Shown in pieces: positions 34,246-43,280 of a stretch of DNA of 64,000 nt. The notes beneath the pieces were generated by a model that searched no databases, was not told the origin of the DNA, and was given only the letters and a program-made list of their open reading frames with translations. Numbering within the stretch: position 1 is the stretch's first letter; each line of letters starts with the position of its first letter. The position numbers were made by a program, and so were the translations under genes. Source of the stretch: CAVONV01 sp963697355 (GTDB lineage Bacteria > Acidobacteriota > Vicinamibacteria > Marinacidobacterales > DATDRI01); the NCBI GenBank assembly GCA_963697355.1, contig CAVONV010000008.1, positions 186,001-250,000 of the forward strand, read 5' to 3'.

Positions 34246-36064
34246 AACCACGAGAGCTGCCAGAATACTCTTCCCCTTAGTCTGTCTTCTCCTCGTGTCA
34301 TGCGCGCAAGGCCCGCAAAACCAAATAGAGAGCAGCGGATCAGGCGCAGAATATTCCCGCCTGGTTCAAGGACGGCAAGTTTGGAATGTTCATTCATTGG
34401 GGGCCCTATTCCGTACTCGGGGGGGAATGGAAAGGACATCGAATCGAACAGGGGGATATAGCGGAGTGGATCATGTATCGGTTCCAAATCCCCGTGGAGG
34501 AATACCGGACGATCGCGGCCACGTTCAATCCGACCGGTTTCGATGCCCGGGAATGGGTGTCACTGGCCAAGAAAACCGGGATGAAATACATCATCATTAC
34601 ATCCAAACATCATGACGGCTTCGCCATGTATGATTCAGGGGTCAGCGATTACAATATCGTGGACTACACTCCCTTCAAACGTGATCCCCTGCGAGAGCTG
34701 TCGGAAGCCTGTGCCGAGGCCGGTATCAAGTTCGGCGTCTACTATTCCCATCGCGAGGATTGGGAGCATCCTTACGCCTATGGGAATTTCTGGGATTTCG
34801 ATTCATCCCAAACCAATCTGGACACAATGGATCATCCGGAGCTGTTTCGCCGATACCTCGACGAGAAGGCCATCCCCCAGTTAAAGGAATTGTTGACCGA
34901 ATACGGTCCTCTGGGGGTCGTCTGGTTCGACCGGGGCATGTACACGCAGGAACAGGGACAGGGAATTTGTCGATCTGGTTCACAACTTGCAGCCGGGTAT
35001 CTCTGGTCAACGGCCGGGTTGGCCACTACGACAAAGAGCTCCTAGGTGATTACCAGAGCATGACCGATAACGGCATGCCGATCGGGGGCATCGAGGAATA
35101 CTGGGAAACCCCGCAGACCTTGAACGAGACCTGGGGCTACAGTCAGTTCGACAACAACTGGAAGACTCCCGACGAAGTGATCAGACGCATGGTCACCATC
35201 GTGAGTAAAGGCGGCAATTACCTGTTGAACGTCGGCCCGACAGGCGAGGGGATTATCCCGGCTCCCTCGGTCAGAGATACTGAATGCGGTCGGAGATTGG
35301 ATGCAGAAAAACTCGGAAAGCATCTATGGAACATCGCCGTCTCCGTTTCCCAACGAGCTGCCCTGGGGATACTGCACGCGAAAGGGCAGCCGACTGTTCT
35401 TGCATGTTTTCGACTGGCCCGAGAATGGACAGCTGAGTCTAAGTGGGCTGAACAACAAAATCGAAAAAGCCTATTCGCTCTTTTGGATCCGGAAGAGGCA
35501 CTCACCGTGGACCGGGATGAAGCCGGCGGCATCATGATCGGTCTGCCCGCAGAGCCGCCGGATGGCATTAACTCGGTTTTTGTTCTCGAAATCGAGGGAG
35601 ATCCCGATATTGACCCCTATGTTGTGGAACAGCACGAAGATGGGTCGGTCCTCCTGGACTACCTGTCTGCCTCCACATCCGGAAACGCGCAGAAACGATT
35701 CAACAGGCGAGGAGAGTCCGGACATTTTCATATCTCGAAGATGCAGACACCTGAGGACTCCGTGGAGTGGCATGTCCAGATGAACACACCGGGAACCTAT
35801 CACGTCGACATCACCTATGCCGCCAGACCGGGATGGGAAAACGCTCACTACATCTTTGAGATGGGTCAGGAACGGATCGAGGGTACGGTTGAATCCACGG
35901 AAGGATGGTACGAATACAAAACCGAAAGGATTGGCCAACTCGACGTGAAAAAAGCCGGCCGGACCGTGGTTAAAATCTATCCTAAAGACCCCCTGGATCA
36001 TTACCTGATGTATTTCAATAAAATCGAATTGAAGCCGGCCGAGCTTGCCCAAACGAAAGATTAG
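34238..36064 (+). pseudogene. GH29 alpha-L-fucosidase lipoprotein with several frameshifts
   Basis: A lipoprotein leader (ARILFPLVCLLLVSC) starts at 34238. In another frame the GH29 domain begins IPAWFKDGKFGMFIHWGPYS and runs through AKKTGMKYIIITSKHHDGFA, HREDWEHPYAYGNFWDF and LGVVWFDRGMYTQ (nucleophile Asp region). Further shifts near 34965 and 34985 lead to NGRVGHYDKELLGDYQSMTD and GGNYLLNVGPTGEGII, another near 35275 to DWMQK-like sequence (MQKNSESIYGTSPSPFPNEL), and one near 35490 back to LDPEEALTVDRDEAGG and a C-terminal beta-rich domain ending ELKPAELAQTKD. At least five shifts make this a real pseudogene. The intact enzyme would release fucose in the periplasm. Confidence 0.85.
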
Positions 36065-36096
36065 GAGCGGAACAAGCGTTATAGGAAACCATTTGT

Positions 36097-36265
36097 GAGC
36101 TCAGAGAGAGTCGTACCGTCTCCGGCTGAGTAGGTTATACCTCCGCCGCACGAGGGAGGCGTTCGTGCATTCGGGCATCAATCGCTTTGGTTCGTTTTTT
36201 CCGTCGCGCTAGTATTTCTCGCCTCGCTCGCGGCCGGATTCTCTCAGGAGGCCGGGACGGCCGGG
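36097..36265 (+). repeat. Decayed duplicate of the M28 peptidase promoter and signal-peptide region
   Basis: About 165 bases closely similar to 39668-39840: GAGCTCAGAGAG, GTTATACCTCCGCCG, GACGAGGGAGG-like sequence, GCATTCGGGCATCAATCGCT and CGGCCGGATTCTCTCAGGAG. In the intact copy this stretch covers promoter, ribosome-binding site and signal peptide. Here the ATG reads GTG and there are indels, so only a relic of a paralogous gene start remains. Confidence 0.65.
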
Positions 36266-36348
36266 ATCGTACAGACACAACGTGCAAATTTTTTCATCCG
36301 GACCGAGAATTCCTGCTATAGTGTGAATTTCGAGCCAAGGAGGCACAT

Positions 36349-36813
36349 ATGGTTCTCAAAGATAAAGGTTCTAATCTTTGTCATGGCGACGTTGCTGGCC
36401 GTGTCCGGTGCGGGGTTGGCGAACGCCCAGGAGGATGAAGGGGTGGTGAGCTATCGGCAGAAGCTCATGGACGCTCTGAGAATCGAGCATGGGAAGTATC
36501 GGTGACATGCTCAAGTTCAAGCTCCCTTACGACAGCAAGCACGTAGCCACACACGCCAATCACGTCAGCAACATCGGTAGGCTGATCGGAGACGCCTTCG
36601 AGAAGGAGATCACCGCCGAGCTCGGCCTCCAAGCCCGAGATCTGGCAGGAATGGGACAAATTCATTGCCGCCGCCGACGCGTTGACCAAAGCCGGGGCCG
36701 AGCTGGCCAAGGCCGCCGAGGGGGGAAGCGGCGGAGCCGCTTTGATGGGCCCGGTCAGGGCGGTGGGCGATGCCTGTAAAGGTTGTCACGATCCTTACCG
36801 CAAGCCTCAATAG
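36349..36813 (+). pseudogene. Cytochrome c' (class II c-type cytochrome), frameshifted
   Basis: ATG 36349 follows AAGGAGG. The readable protein then switches frame: signal peptide VLIFVMATLLAVSGAGLANA and VVSYRQKLMDALRIEHGKYR in one, GDMLKFKLPYDSKHVATHAN and LIGDAFEKEITAE in a second (from about 36496), SKPEIWQEWDKFIAAADALT through GDACKGCHDPYRKPQ in a third (from about 36620). The C-terminal CKGCH five-coordinate heme site and four-helix composition identify cytochrome c'. Three shifts in 150 codons indicate decay. The next gene is another cytochrome. Confidence 0.75.
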
Positions 36814-36840
36814 CGGTTTCGTGTCGTGGACAAAGGCGCC

Positions 36841-37722
36841 ATGAAATACTGGTCGCTCGGAGTCGCATGTTTGCTCGTAGGGTGCTCTGCGGCTTCTGCC
36901 TCGGAGCAGGATGATTCAGCCGTCGAACGCGGGAAGTACGTCTTTCGTGCTTCCGGAGGTTGCTCGTGTCACACGGACATAGCGACGGGCGGCAAGCCCA
37001 TGGCAGGTGGACGGGCGATCGAGACACCCTTCGGCACGATCTACGGGTCCAACATCACACCGGATCCCGAGACGGGCATCGGAAAATGGAGCGATGAAGA
37101 CTTCATTACGGCCATGACCGAAGGCAAGGGTCCCGACGGTACCGTCTACTATCCGGTGTTTCCTTACGCGTCTTTTACCAAAATGACCGAAACGGATCTT
37201 CGCGATCTGAAGGCTTACCTTTTCTCGATCCCGCCGGTCAAAAAACAAAACAAGCCGCCCGAGATGAGCTTTCCGTTCAACGTCCGGACCGGCATTCACG
37301 CGTGGCGGGCGCTTTATTTCGACGCCGGAACTTACGTGCCCGACCCGGAACAATCCGAGGAGTGGAACCGCGGCGCTTACTTGTCGACCGCGTTGGCGCA
37401 TTGTGGCGAGTGCCACACGCCGAGGACGTCCACGGGCGGTCTCGACGGTGACATGCACTACGCCGGCTCGGTCGAGGGACCGGAAGGGGAGTTGGCTCCC
37501 AACATCACACCCGACGATTCCACAGGGATAGGGAAGTGGAGCGTAACCGATATCACATGGTACCTGCAGACCGGATTCCGACCCGATGGGAATGACGCGC
37601 AAGGTTTGATGCGGGAGCTCATCGACGAAGGCTACGTCCATCTCAACGAATCCGATTTGAAAGCGATAGCCGTTTACTTGAAGTCGTTGCCTCCTATCGT
37701 AAACCGGGTAGAGCGTCCGTAA
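36841..37722 (+). CDS. Diheme-type cytochrome c lipoprotein with an atypical first heme motif
   Basis: 293 residues from ATG 36841; the leader MKYWSLGVACLLVGC looks like a lipobox signal (a GTG 15 nt upstream would add MDKGA). Two cytochrome c domains follow. The first has ASGGCSCHTD, that is C-x-C-H instead of C-x-x-C-H, then AGGRAIETPFGTIYGSNITP. The second has a normal CGECH (ALAHCGECHTPR) and ELAPNITPDDSTGIGKWS. The family resembles the cytochrome subunits of membrane alcohol or sugar dehydrogenases. It would carry electrons in the periplasm; its dehydrogenase partner is not nearby. Confidence 0.85.
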   Translation: MKYWSLGVACLLVGCSAASASEQDDSAVERGKYVFRASGGCSCHTDIATGGKPMAGGRAIETPFGTIYGSNITPDPETGIGKWSDEDFITAMTEGKGPDGTVYYPVFPYASFTKMTETDLRDLKAYLFSIPPVKKQNKPPEMSFPFNVRTGIHAWRALYFDAGTYVPDPEQSEEWNRGAYLSTALAHCGECHTPRTSTGGLDGDMHYAGSVEGPEGELAPNITPDDSTGIGKWSVTDITWYLQTGFRPDGNDAQGLMRELIDEGYVHLNESDLKAIAVYLKSLPPIVNRVERP

Positions 37723-38384
37723 GTCCCGCTACGCCGAAATCGCTTTTTGTCCTCGTCAGACTACCTCGCGAAGCACAGCAGGCTCTGGTCGTTGCGAGTT
37801 GAACGGAAGAGCGCCGCAACGTTGTTGATGCTCCACGTCTTGGAAATATGGGTCTCATCCTTTCTTTACAGTAATATTCTGGAAGATCGGACCGTCGGTA
37901 GTTCCTGAGCAACGACTCGAGATACTGGGGGGCTAGAGCGCTCTCATCGTCATCCCGAGACTCGAAGATGACTTTCCGAGCTTCCTCCCACGGAATAGGC
38001 TTGACCGCGCCTGACTCAATGTGAACATTCGAATCCAAATTCGGGGGCTCGTGAGAGCGCAGCCACGGAATCTTGCACGCGGTCCGGGCAGATCCTACTT
38101 GTACTCCATTGACTGAGTATCGTTGCAGACCTTGTACCCCATGGCCCGATATCCCCGGGCGCGATGTTCGAACATTCGCGCAAGCCACAGCGCGAACATC
38201 GTGGCCCGTCTGGCCATGGGGTGAGCATGGAACAGTTTTTTCGTGCCCGACGAGGAGTGCGTCCGTCAAATGTAGCGCATGATTGAGCATCTGCGCGTCA
38301 AGGGATATCAGATGTAGAGCTGCCATCAACGTGGACAGAAGGTAAATCGTGAGCTACGATCACCACTCGTGAAAGGAGCGTTGT
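37723..38384. other. Debris region with a duplicated gene tail
   Basis: About 660 bases without an intact gene. A minus-strand frame (about 37850-38040) reads HIESGAVKPIPWEEARKVIF, ALAPQYLESLLRNYRRSDL and looks protein-like but has no clear start and runs into nonsense. At 38251-38322 lies a copy of the DHDPS-family gene end. An inverted repeat GATGTTCG ... CGAACATC occurs around 38160-38200. The last 40 bases carry the ribosome-binding site GAAAGGAG of the next gene. Confidence 0.4.
38251..38322 (+). pseudogene. Duplicate of the 3' end of the DHDPS-family gene
   Basis: About 70 bases nearly identical to 8436-8507: EECVRQM, an in-frame TAG where the original has TGG, then RMIEHLRVKGYQ and a stop. 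Only the last 24 codons are present. It shows that a second copy of the sugar-acid lyase gene once existed, or that a short segment was copied. Confidence 0.7.
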
Positions 38385-39257
38385 ATGTTGATTGCAATTC
38401 CCTCTGACACCACCGACGGCCTTGACGCTGCCATCTCGGAGCACTTCGGCCACTGTGCCGTTTTCACCCTGGTCACCGTCGACGATGACGTCATCGGAGA
38501 GGTTTCTGTTCTCGAAAACTCGGGGCACGAAGAGGGTGGCTGTATGACCCCTGTGACACTGCTCAAGGAGCGCGGTGTCGAGGTTCTCCTCGCCGGCGGC
38601 ATGGGCGGGCGGCCCCTCGCCGGCTTCCAACAGGTCGGTATCGAAGTTCACTACAAAGAAGACTCCGGCACGGTCAGGGAAGCGGTCGAGCTCTTTGTCT
38701 CCGGCGGTTGCCGCGCATTCGGCGAGGCACAGACCTGCAGCGGCGGAGAAGGCGGTTGCGGTGGGCACGAACATCACCACCACCACGAGCCGGAGACGGT
38801 GCCCATCGTTGGCAAAACCGACATTCGCGAAGGCCGGATGGTCACGATCGAGTACGAGCTCAAAGATGCCGACGGCGCCATGCTGAACAACTCCGCCGTG
38901 GACGGCCCGATGCGTTTCATCTTTGGGAAGGGCCAGATTTTGCCGGCGATAGAAAAGGCACTGACCGGGCTGGAACCGGATGCTCACGTGGTCACGGAGG
39001 TTCCGGCCGCCGAAGGATTCGGAGAGCGGGATGAAACCCGCATCGTCGAGGTCCCCAGGTCACAGCTTCCACCTGACGTAGCAGTCGGCGCCATGGTTTC
39101 GGCTCAGGACCCACAGGGCCGGCGAACCCCCTTGATCGTCATTCACGTGGACAAAGACGTGGCTCGTCTTGACGGCAACCATCCACTTGCTGGCAAGGAC
39201 CTGGTTTTCGAAATGACCGTGAAAAAGGTCGAGGGCATCAAGGGAGTTGAGAGTTAA
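38385..39257 (+). CDS. NifX/NafY-like domain fused to a SlyD-type FKBP peptidyl-prolyl isomerase
   Basis: 290 residues after GAAAGGAG. Residues 1-112 are a dinitrogenase iron-molybdenum cofactor-like domain (MLIAIPSDTTDGLDAAISEH, FGHCAVFTLV, LLAGGMGGRPLAGFQQVGI), a fold that binds metal clusters. Residues 117-136 are a Cys/Gly/His-rich linker (CSGGEGGCGGHEHHHHHEPE) suited to Ni, Zn or Co binding. Residues 141-290 are a SlyD-type FKBP (VTIEYELKDADGAML, FIFGKGQILPAIEKALTGL, inserted flap, HPLAGKDLVFEMTVKKVEG). SlyD is a metallochaperone and prolyl isomerase involved in nickel enzyme assembly. Joining both in one polypeptide is unusual and suggests a metal-centre chaperone. Confidence 0.9.
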   Translation: MLIAIPSDTTDGLDAAISEHFGHCAVFTLVTVDDDVIGEVSVLENSGHEEGGCMTPVTLLKERGVEVLLAGGMGGRPLAGFQQVGIEVHYKEDSGTVREAVELFVSGGCRAFGEAQTCSGGEGGCGGHEHHHHHEPETVPIVGKTDIREGRMVTIEYELKDADGAMLNNSAVDGPMRFIFGKGQILPAIEKALTGLEPDAHVVTEVPAAEGFGERDETRIVEVPRSQLPPDVAVGAMVSAQDPQGRRTPLIVIHVDKDVARLDGNHPLAGKDLVFEMTVKKVEGIKGVES

Positions 39258-39739
39258 CCCTCACTCGAAATATATACGACCTTGAGCTACGGTCGATTTG
39301 TCTGAAACTCGCGTGCTGTGAGAGGGCATTGCCCGCCACGTCCGTTTCCTCTTCTGATCCCCAAAGTACTGAACGAGGGACGGGATGTCCTCGCGACGTA
39401 GCCGGATTGGAAATTCACACAACAGTCGAGGCAGATACTTCTCCGACAGCGCTCCAAACACTCTCGGCGGGTTGAAGCCGGCCGACCGCGGCAGATGAGC
39501 CCGAAAACGCCGGCTGATTGGATTCTTTCTTCCTCTCTAAAAACCCCATCGCAAAACGCCCCGTTCCGCCACCGGCAGACGCGACGGTCTCGGTCCTCGC
39601 GCTCGCCCAAACGAGAAACCAGGGCGCGGGATCGCCCCCCAGAGGGTGATCGCTAGATGGAACCATGTTCGAGCTCAGAGAGCGTCGTACCCTATCCGGC
39701 TGCGTGGGTTATACTGCCGCCGGACGAGGGAGGTATTTC
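39258..39739. other. Intergenic region carrying the M28 peptidase promoter
   Basis: About 480 bases. A minus-strand frame (39261-39461) reads MFGALSEKYLPRLLCEFPIR but shows no recognisable family. The M28 leader lies at the right end, with a -10-like TATACT at about 39710-39715 (no good -35) and GAGGGAGG just before ATG 39740. The same 165 bases occur in decayed form at 36097-36265. Confidence 0.4.
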
Positions 39740-41914
39740 ATGCATTCGAGCATCAATCGTTTGGTTCGTTTTTCCGTCGCGCTGTTTTTTGTCTCCTCAC
39801 TCGCGGCCGGATTCTCCCAGGAGACCGGATTAAGAGGATTTACGACCGATGAGACAGAGTCGCAACGGGAGTGGGAGAAGAAGTTTCGCGCCATTCCGCT
39901 GTCTTCGAACATCGTCGAGTACATGGAGGTGAGCTCAGCCGAACCGCACCATGCCGGAAGTCCGGGCAGTAGGAAGGTCGCCGAGTATATCCTCTCGCAG
40001 TATGAGTCCTGGGGTTTGAACGCGTGGATCGAGGAGCACGAAGCTTTGATGCCCATGCCGGTGGAGCGCGTCCTCGAGCTCGTTCACCCGGAGACCTATG
40101 TCGCCAAGCTCCATGAACCGGTGGTAGAGAGAGATGCCGACACAGCGGATTCAGGCCGGCTTCCCACGTTCAACGCCTACTCGGCGGACGGGGATGTCAC
40201 GGCCGAGCTCGTCTATGTGAACTACGGCATCCCCGAAGACTACGAACGTTTGGCGGAGATGGGGATCGAAGTCGAGGGCAAGATCGCCATCGTCCGCTAC
40301 GGGCGAAGCTGGCGCGGCATCAAAGCCAAAATGGCGCAGGAGCACGGTGCCGTCGGTTGCCTCATCTACTCGGACCCCCAACAAGACGGCTACTTCCGGG
40401 GTGACGTGTATCCGGAAGGACCGTACCGTCCAGAACAGGGTGTCCAAAGGGGCAGCATCATGGACATGCCGATTCATCCGGGCGATCCGCTCACCCCGGG
40501 GTGGGGCGCAGAGAAGGGCGGAAAGAAGCTGGACATCTCGGAAGCCAGAACGCTCGTCAAGATACCGGTGCTTCCCATTTCCTACGGAGACGCACTGCCC
40601 CTGCTCGAGAACATCGGCGGAGCGGTGGCCCCCGAGGACTGGCGGGGCGCGCTGCCCACCACGTACCACGTGGGTCCCGGCCCGGCCAAGGTGCACTTGA
40701 AGCTCGCCTTCGAGTGGAAGAACCGAACGCTCTATAACGTGTTGGCGCGGATCGACGGCGCGGTCTTTCCCGACGAATGGATCGTCCAGGGAAACCATCA
40801 CGACGCCTGGGTCAACGGGGCCAACGATCCCACGAGCGGCAATGTGGCCATGATGGAATCGGCACGGGCCATGGCCGAGCTTCAGAAGGAGGGTTGGAAG
40901 CCCAAGCGCACCATCCTATTCGCCTCTTGGGACGGCGAGGAGTGGGGGCTTCTGGGCTCGACGGAGTGGGGTGAGAAGCACGCCGAAGAGCTTCGCGATA
41001 AGGCGGTCCTGTATATCAATACGGACAGCAACGGCCGAGGGTGGTTATCCGCTTCCGGCAGTCATTCGCTCCAGAAGACCATCAACGAGGTGGCGCGGGA
41101 CATCACCGATCCCGAGACCGGGAAGAGTGTGTGGGAGGCGGCTCGTGAACGCCGCATCGATCAAGCCGGGTCCGAAGAGGAAGCGGCCGCCATCCGCGAC
41201 CAGAGCGACCTGTCCATAGGTGCCCTCGGCTCGGGTTCGGACTACACGGTCTTCCTGGATCACCTGAACGTGGCCTCCGTGAACGTGAGTTTCGGTGGTG
41301 CGGGAGGAGGCGGTGTCGGCCATTCCATTTACGATACGTTCGCCTATTACACGCGCTTCGTCGATCCCGAGTTCACGTACCAGCGCGCGCTGTCTCAGAC
41401 GGCCGGCACCATGATCCTTCGTATGGCAAACGCTACGGTACTTCCTTTCCACTTCGTCGACTATGCCGATACGTTAGCCGGATACGTCGATGAGATTGAA
41501 GAGACATACCGACTCGAGCTAGGAGCACCGGCGTTTGATTTCGAGCCGCTACGGGAGGCGATCCGCGAGCTCCGACGTGCCGGTGAATCTTATGAGAGCA
41601 CGCTGAGCCGTTTGCCCGCGAAGCTGGAACCTTCCGAACAGCTCGAGAAGCTCAACCGGCTACTCTACAAATCAGAGCGTTTGCTCGGACACGAGAAAGG
41701 ACTTCCGCAGAGGGAGTGGTTCCGACACCAGATTTATGCACCGGGATTTTTCACCGGCTACGGCGTAAAAACCATGCCGGGTATTCGAGAGGGGATTGAG
41801 GAGGAAACCTGGGACGTGGCCGAACAGTACTTGTCGATCGTGACCGAAGCGATCCGCGGATTGACGTCCAACGTAGAAGACGCTCGAGCGACACTCGAGA
41901 AGCTCCTGAGTTAG
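39740..41914 (+). CDS. M28-family zinc metallopeptidase, glutamate carboxypeptidase II-like
   Basis: 724 residues from ATG 39740 (GAGGGAGG 7 nt upstream). A signal peptide (MHSSINRLVRFSVALFFVSS) precedes a PA domain (about 130-300; EVEGKIAIVRYGRSWRG) and the M28 domain with zinc ligands in WIVQGNHHDAWVNGANDP (His, Asp), FASWDGEEWGLLGS (Glu pair), YINTDSNG (Asp) and GGGGVGHSIYDTFAYYT (His). A C-terminal helical dimerisation domain follows (about 580-724). The order matches human PSMA and transferrin-receptor-like peptidases. It probably removes C-terminal acidic residues from peptides outside the cytoplasm. Complete and monocistronic. Confidence 0.92.
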   Translation: MHSSINRLVRFSVALFFVSSLAAGFSQETGLRGFTTDETESQREWEKKFRAIPLSSNIVEYMEVSSAEPHHAGSPGSRKVAEYILSQYESWGLNAWIEEHEALMPMPVERVLELVHPETYVAKLHEPVVERDADTADSGRLPTFNAYSADGDVTAELVYVNYGIPEDYERLAEMGIEVEGKIAIVRYGRSWRGIKAKMAQEHGAVGCLIYSDPQQDGYFRGDVYPEGPYRPEQGVQRGSIMDMPIHPGDPLTPGWGAEKGGKKLDISEARTLVKIPVLPISYGDALPLLENIGGAVAPEDWRGALPTTYHVGPGPAKVHLKLAFEWKNRTLYNVLARIDGAVFPDEWIVQGNHHDAWVNGANDPTSGNVAMMESARAMAELQKEGWKPKRTILFASWDGEEWGLLGSTEWGEKHAEELRDKAVLYINTDSNGRGWLSASGSHSLQKTINEVARDITDPETGKSVWEAARERRIDQAGSEEEAAAIRDQSDLSIGALGSGSDYTVFLDHLNVASVNVSFGGAGGGGVGHSIYDTFAYYTRFVDPEFTYQRALSQTAGTMILRMANATVLPFHFVDYADTLAGYVDEIEETYRLELGAPAFDFEPLREAIRELRRAGESYESTLSRLPAKLEPSEQLEKLNRLLYKSERLLGHEKGLPQREWFRHQIYAPGFFTGYGVKTMPGIREGIEEETWDVAEQYLSIVTEAIRGLTSNVEDARATLEKLLS

Positions 41915-42046
41915 ACATGTCGTCCTTTCTGCGGTCGCTGTTGCTCTGAATCTCCTCCGTTCACGCGGACACAAGCGCGCAGCACTTTCTCGGCGTCCGT
42001 AGCGATCGATTGTTAGAGTGCGTCGTTGCCACCTACTAGTGCAATC

Positions 42047-42073
42047 GCGCCCTGCGTGATTTGGGGCGCTTTT
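42047..42073 (+). terminator. Probable rho-independent terminator
   Basis: GCGCCC (42047-42052) pairs with GGGCGC (42064-42069), with a 11-nt loop, followed by TTTT. It lies about 130 nt after the M28 stop and just past the end of the convergent LtrA gene. Confidence 0.5.
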
Positions 42074-42125
42074 ATAGAAGAGGACTCGGCAGGATCTGTC
42101 ATTCGACTGCCTCCGGTCTCGGGCA

Positions 42126-43280
42126 TTAGAGGTTGATGGTGGAAGCCGGAACGTGGATTCGGTGCTCGACCACCGCGATGGCGACGACCCCGACGAATGC
42201 GATGGCGAGGCTAACCGCCGGCGGTAAACCGGAAACGGAAACGATGATGGTTGCAGTCGCGATGGCGACGAGCATTCTGGGTCGCCAGAGTTTCTTAGTC
42301 GCTCGCCACAGCGCCAGTCCCATTCCACCCGTGAACAGTGCGACACCGAGCGCCAGCGCCAGGCGGCCGGCGAAGGAAAGGGCTTCTGCTGGGTGGAGGA
42401 TCGCCTTCTCCACCGCAACTGCGAAGGCAATGACTCCAAGGGCCATCCCGAAGTGCAACAAGGAGAAGGCGTCGCGACCCATCCTCACACGAGCCGTTCC
42501 GGTGGCCGCCTCAAAGGCCGCGTCAAGCGTCGGTTTCGCGCATGCGAAGTAGCTCCACCAAAGTGCGCAGGTCGCGGCCACCGCAAGCGTGGCAACTGCG
42601 CTCAGGCTCACGGTTACTTTGGCGCCGGCAAGTCCACCGGCCGCGACGATGAGCGATTCGCCAAGCGCGATAATCACGAAAAGGCCGTGCCGCTCCGCGA
42701 AGTGCTCTGGATGTAAATCCCAATCTCCTACCTCTCCGCCGATGAGCGCGGCAATGATGTCGAGCAGGATGGCCAACCCCCATAGCCAGTAGGTGGTAGA
42801 CCCGCCCGAGTGCCCGCCACCCAAAACGGCCGCGAGCCCTCCCACCGACAGCAGCGCAAAGGTCTTCACCGCCGTGCGGTGTTCCGGGCTCGATTCCCAG
42901 GAGACGCGGACGTAGAGGGCGAGCCCGATCACCCGGACTAGAACGTACGGAATGGCGAACCACAAGGAACCGCCGGAAAAGGCATTGGGGATGCCCGCCG
43001 CCATGAAGAAAGCGACGGCGGTAGCGACGAGGGTCGCGAGTTCGACCGACGGATGCGTCGTGTCCGCCGCGTTGAGGGCCCAGGTGAACTGCGTCCAACC
43101 CCACCAGACCAGCCAGAAGACCAGTATGGTTTGTCCGACGCCGGTCCAATCCAGGTGGTGGTGGAGAAGTCCGACGATTTGCGTCACCGAGAAGACGAAC
43201 ACGAGATCGAAAAACAGCTCGACGAACGTAACGCGCTGATCCTCGGGTGACAGTATGGATCGGTGGGCAGCCTTTCCCAT
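42126..43280 (-). CDS. Low temperature requirement protein A (LtrA) family membrane protein
   Basis: 384 residues from ATG 43280, preceded by GAGGAG; the longer upstream frame adds a non-conserved stretch. It has about ten membrane helices. The N-terminal VTFVELFFDLVFVFSVTQIV is the LtrA signature (V-E-L-F-F-D-L-V-F-V), followed by WWGWTQFTWALNAADT and the central HFAERHGLFVIIALGESLIV (E-R-x-G-L-F-x-I-I-x-L-G-E). LtrA was first linked to growth of Listeria at low temperature; the molecular function is not known. Monocistronic and convergent with the M28 gene. Confidence 0.92.
   Translation of the reverse strand: MGKAAHRSILSPEDQRVTFVELFFDLVFVFSVTQIVGLLHHHLDWTGVGQTILVFWLVWWGWTQFTWALNAADTTHPSVELATLVATAVAFFMAAGIPNAFSGGSLWFAIPYVLVRVIGLALYVRVSWESSPEHRTAVKTFALLSVGGLAAVLGGGHSGGSTTYWLWGLAILLDIIAALIGGEVGDWDLHPEHFAERHGLFVIIALGESLIVAAGGLAGAKVTVSLSAVATLAVAATCALWWSYFACAKPTLDAAFEAATGTARVRMGRDAFSLLHFGMALGVIAFAVAVEKAILHPAEALSFAGRLALALGVALFTGGMGLALWRATKKLWRPRMLVAIATATIIVSVSGLPPAVSLAIAFVGVVAIAVVEHRIHVPASTINL

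Noticed and set aside
38140..38210. Short inverted repeat considered as a terminator or tRNA-like structure
   Set aside because: The stem is short with a long loop and no T-run, and no tRNA-like cloverleaf could be drawn.
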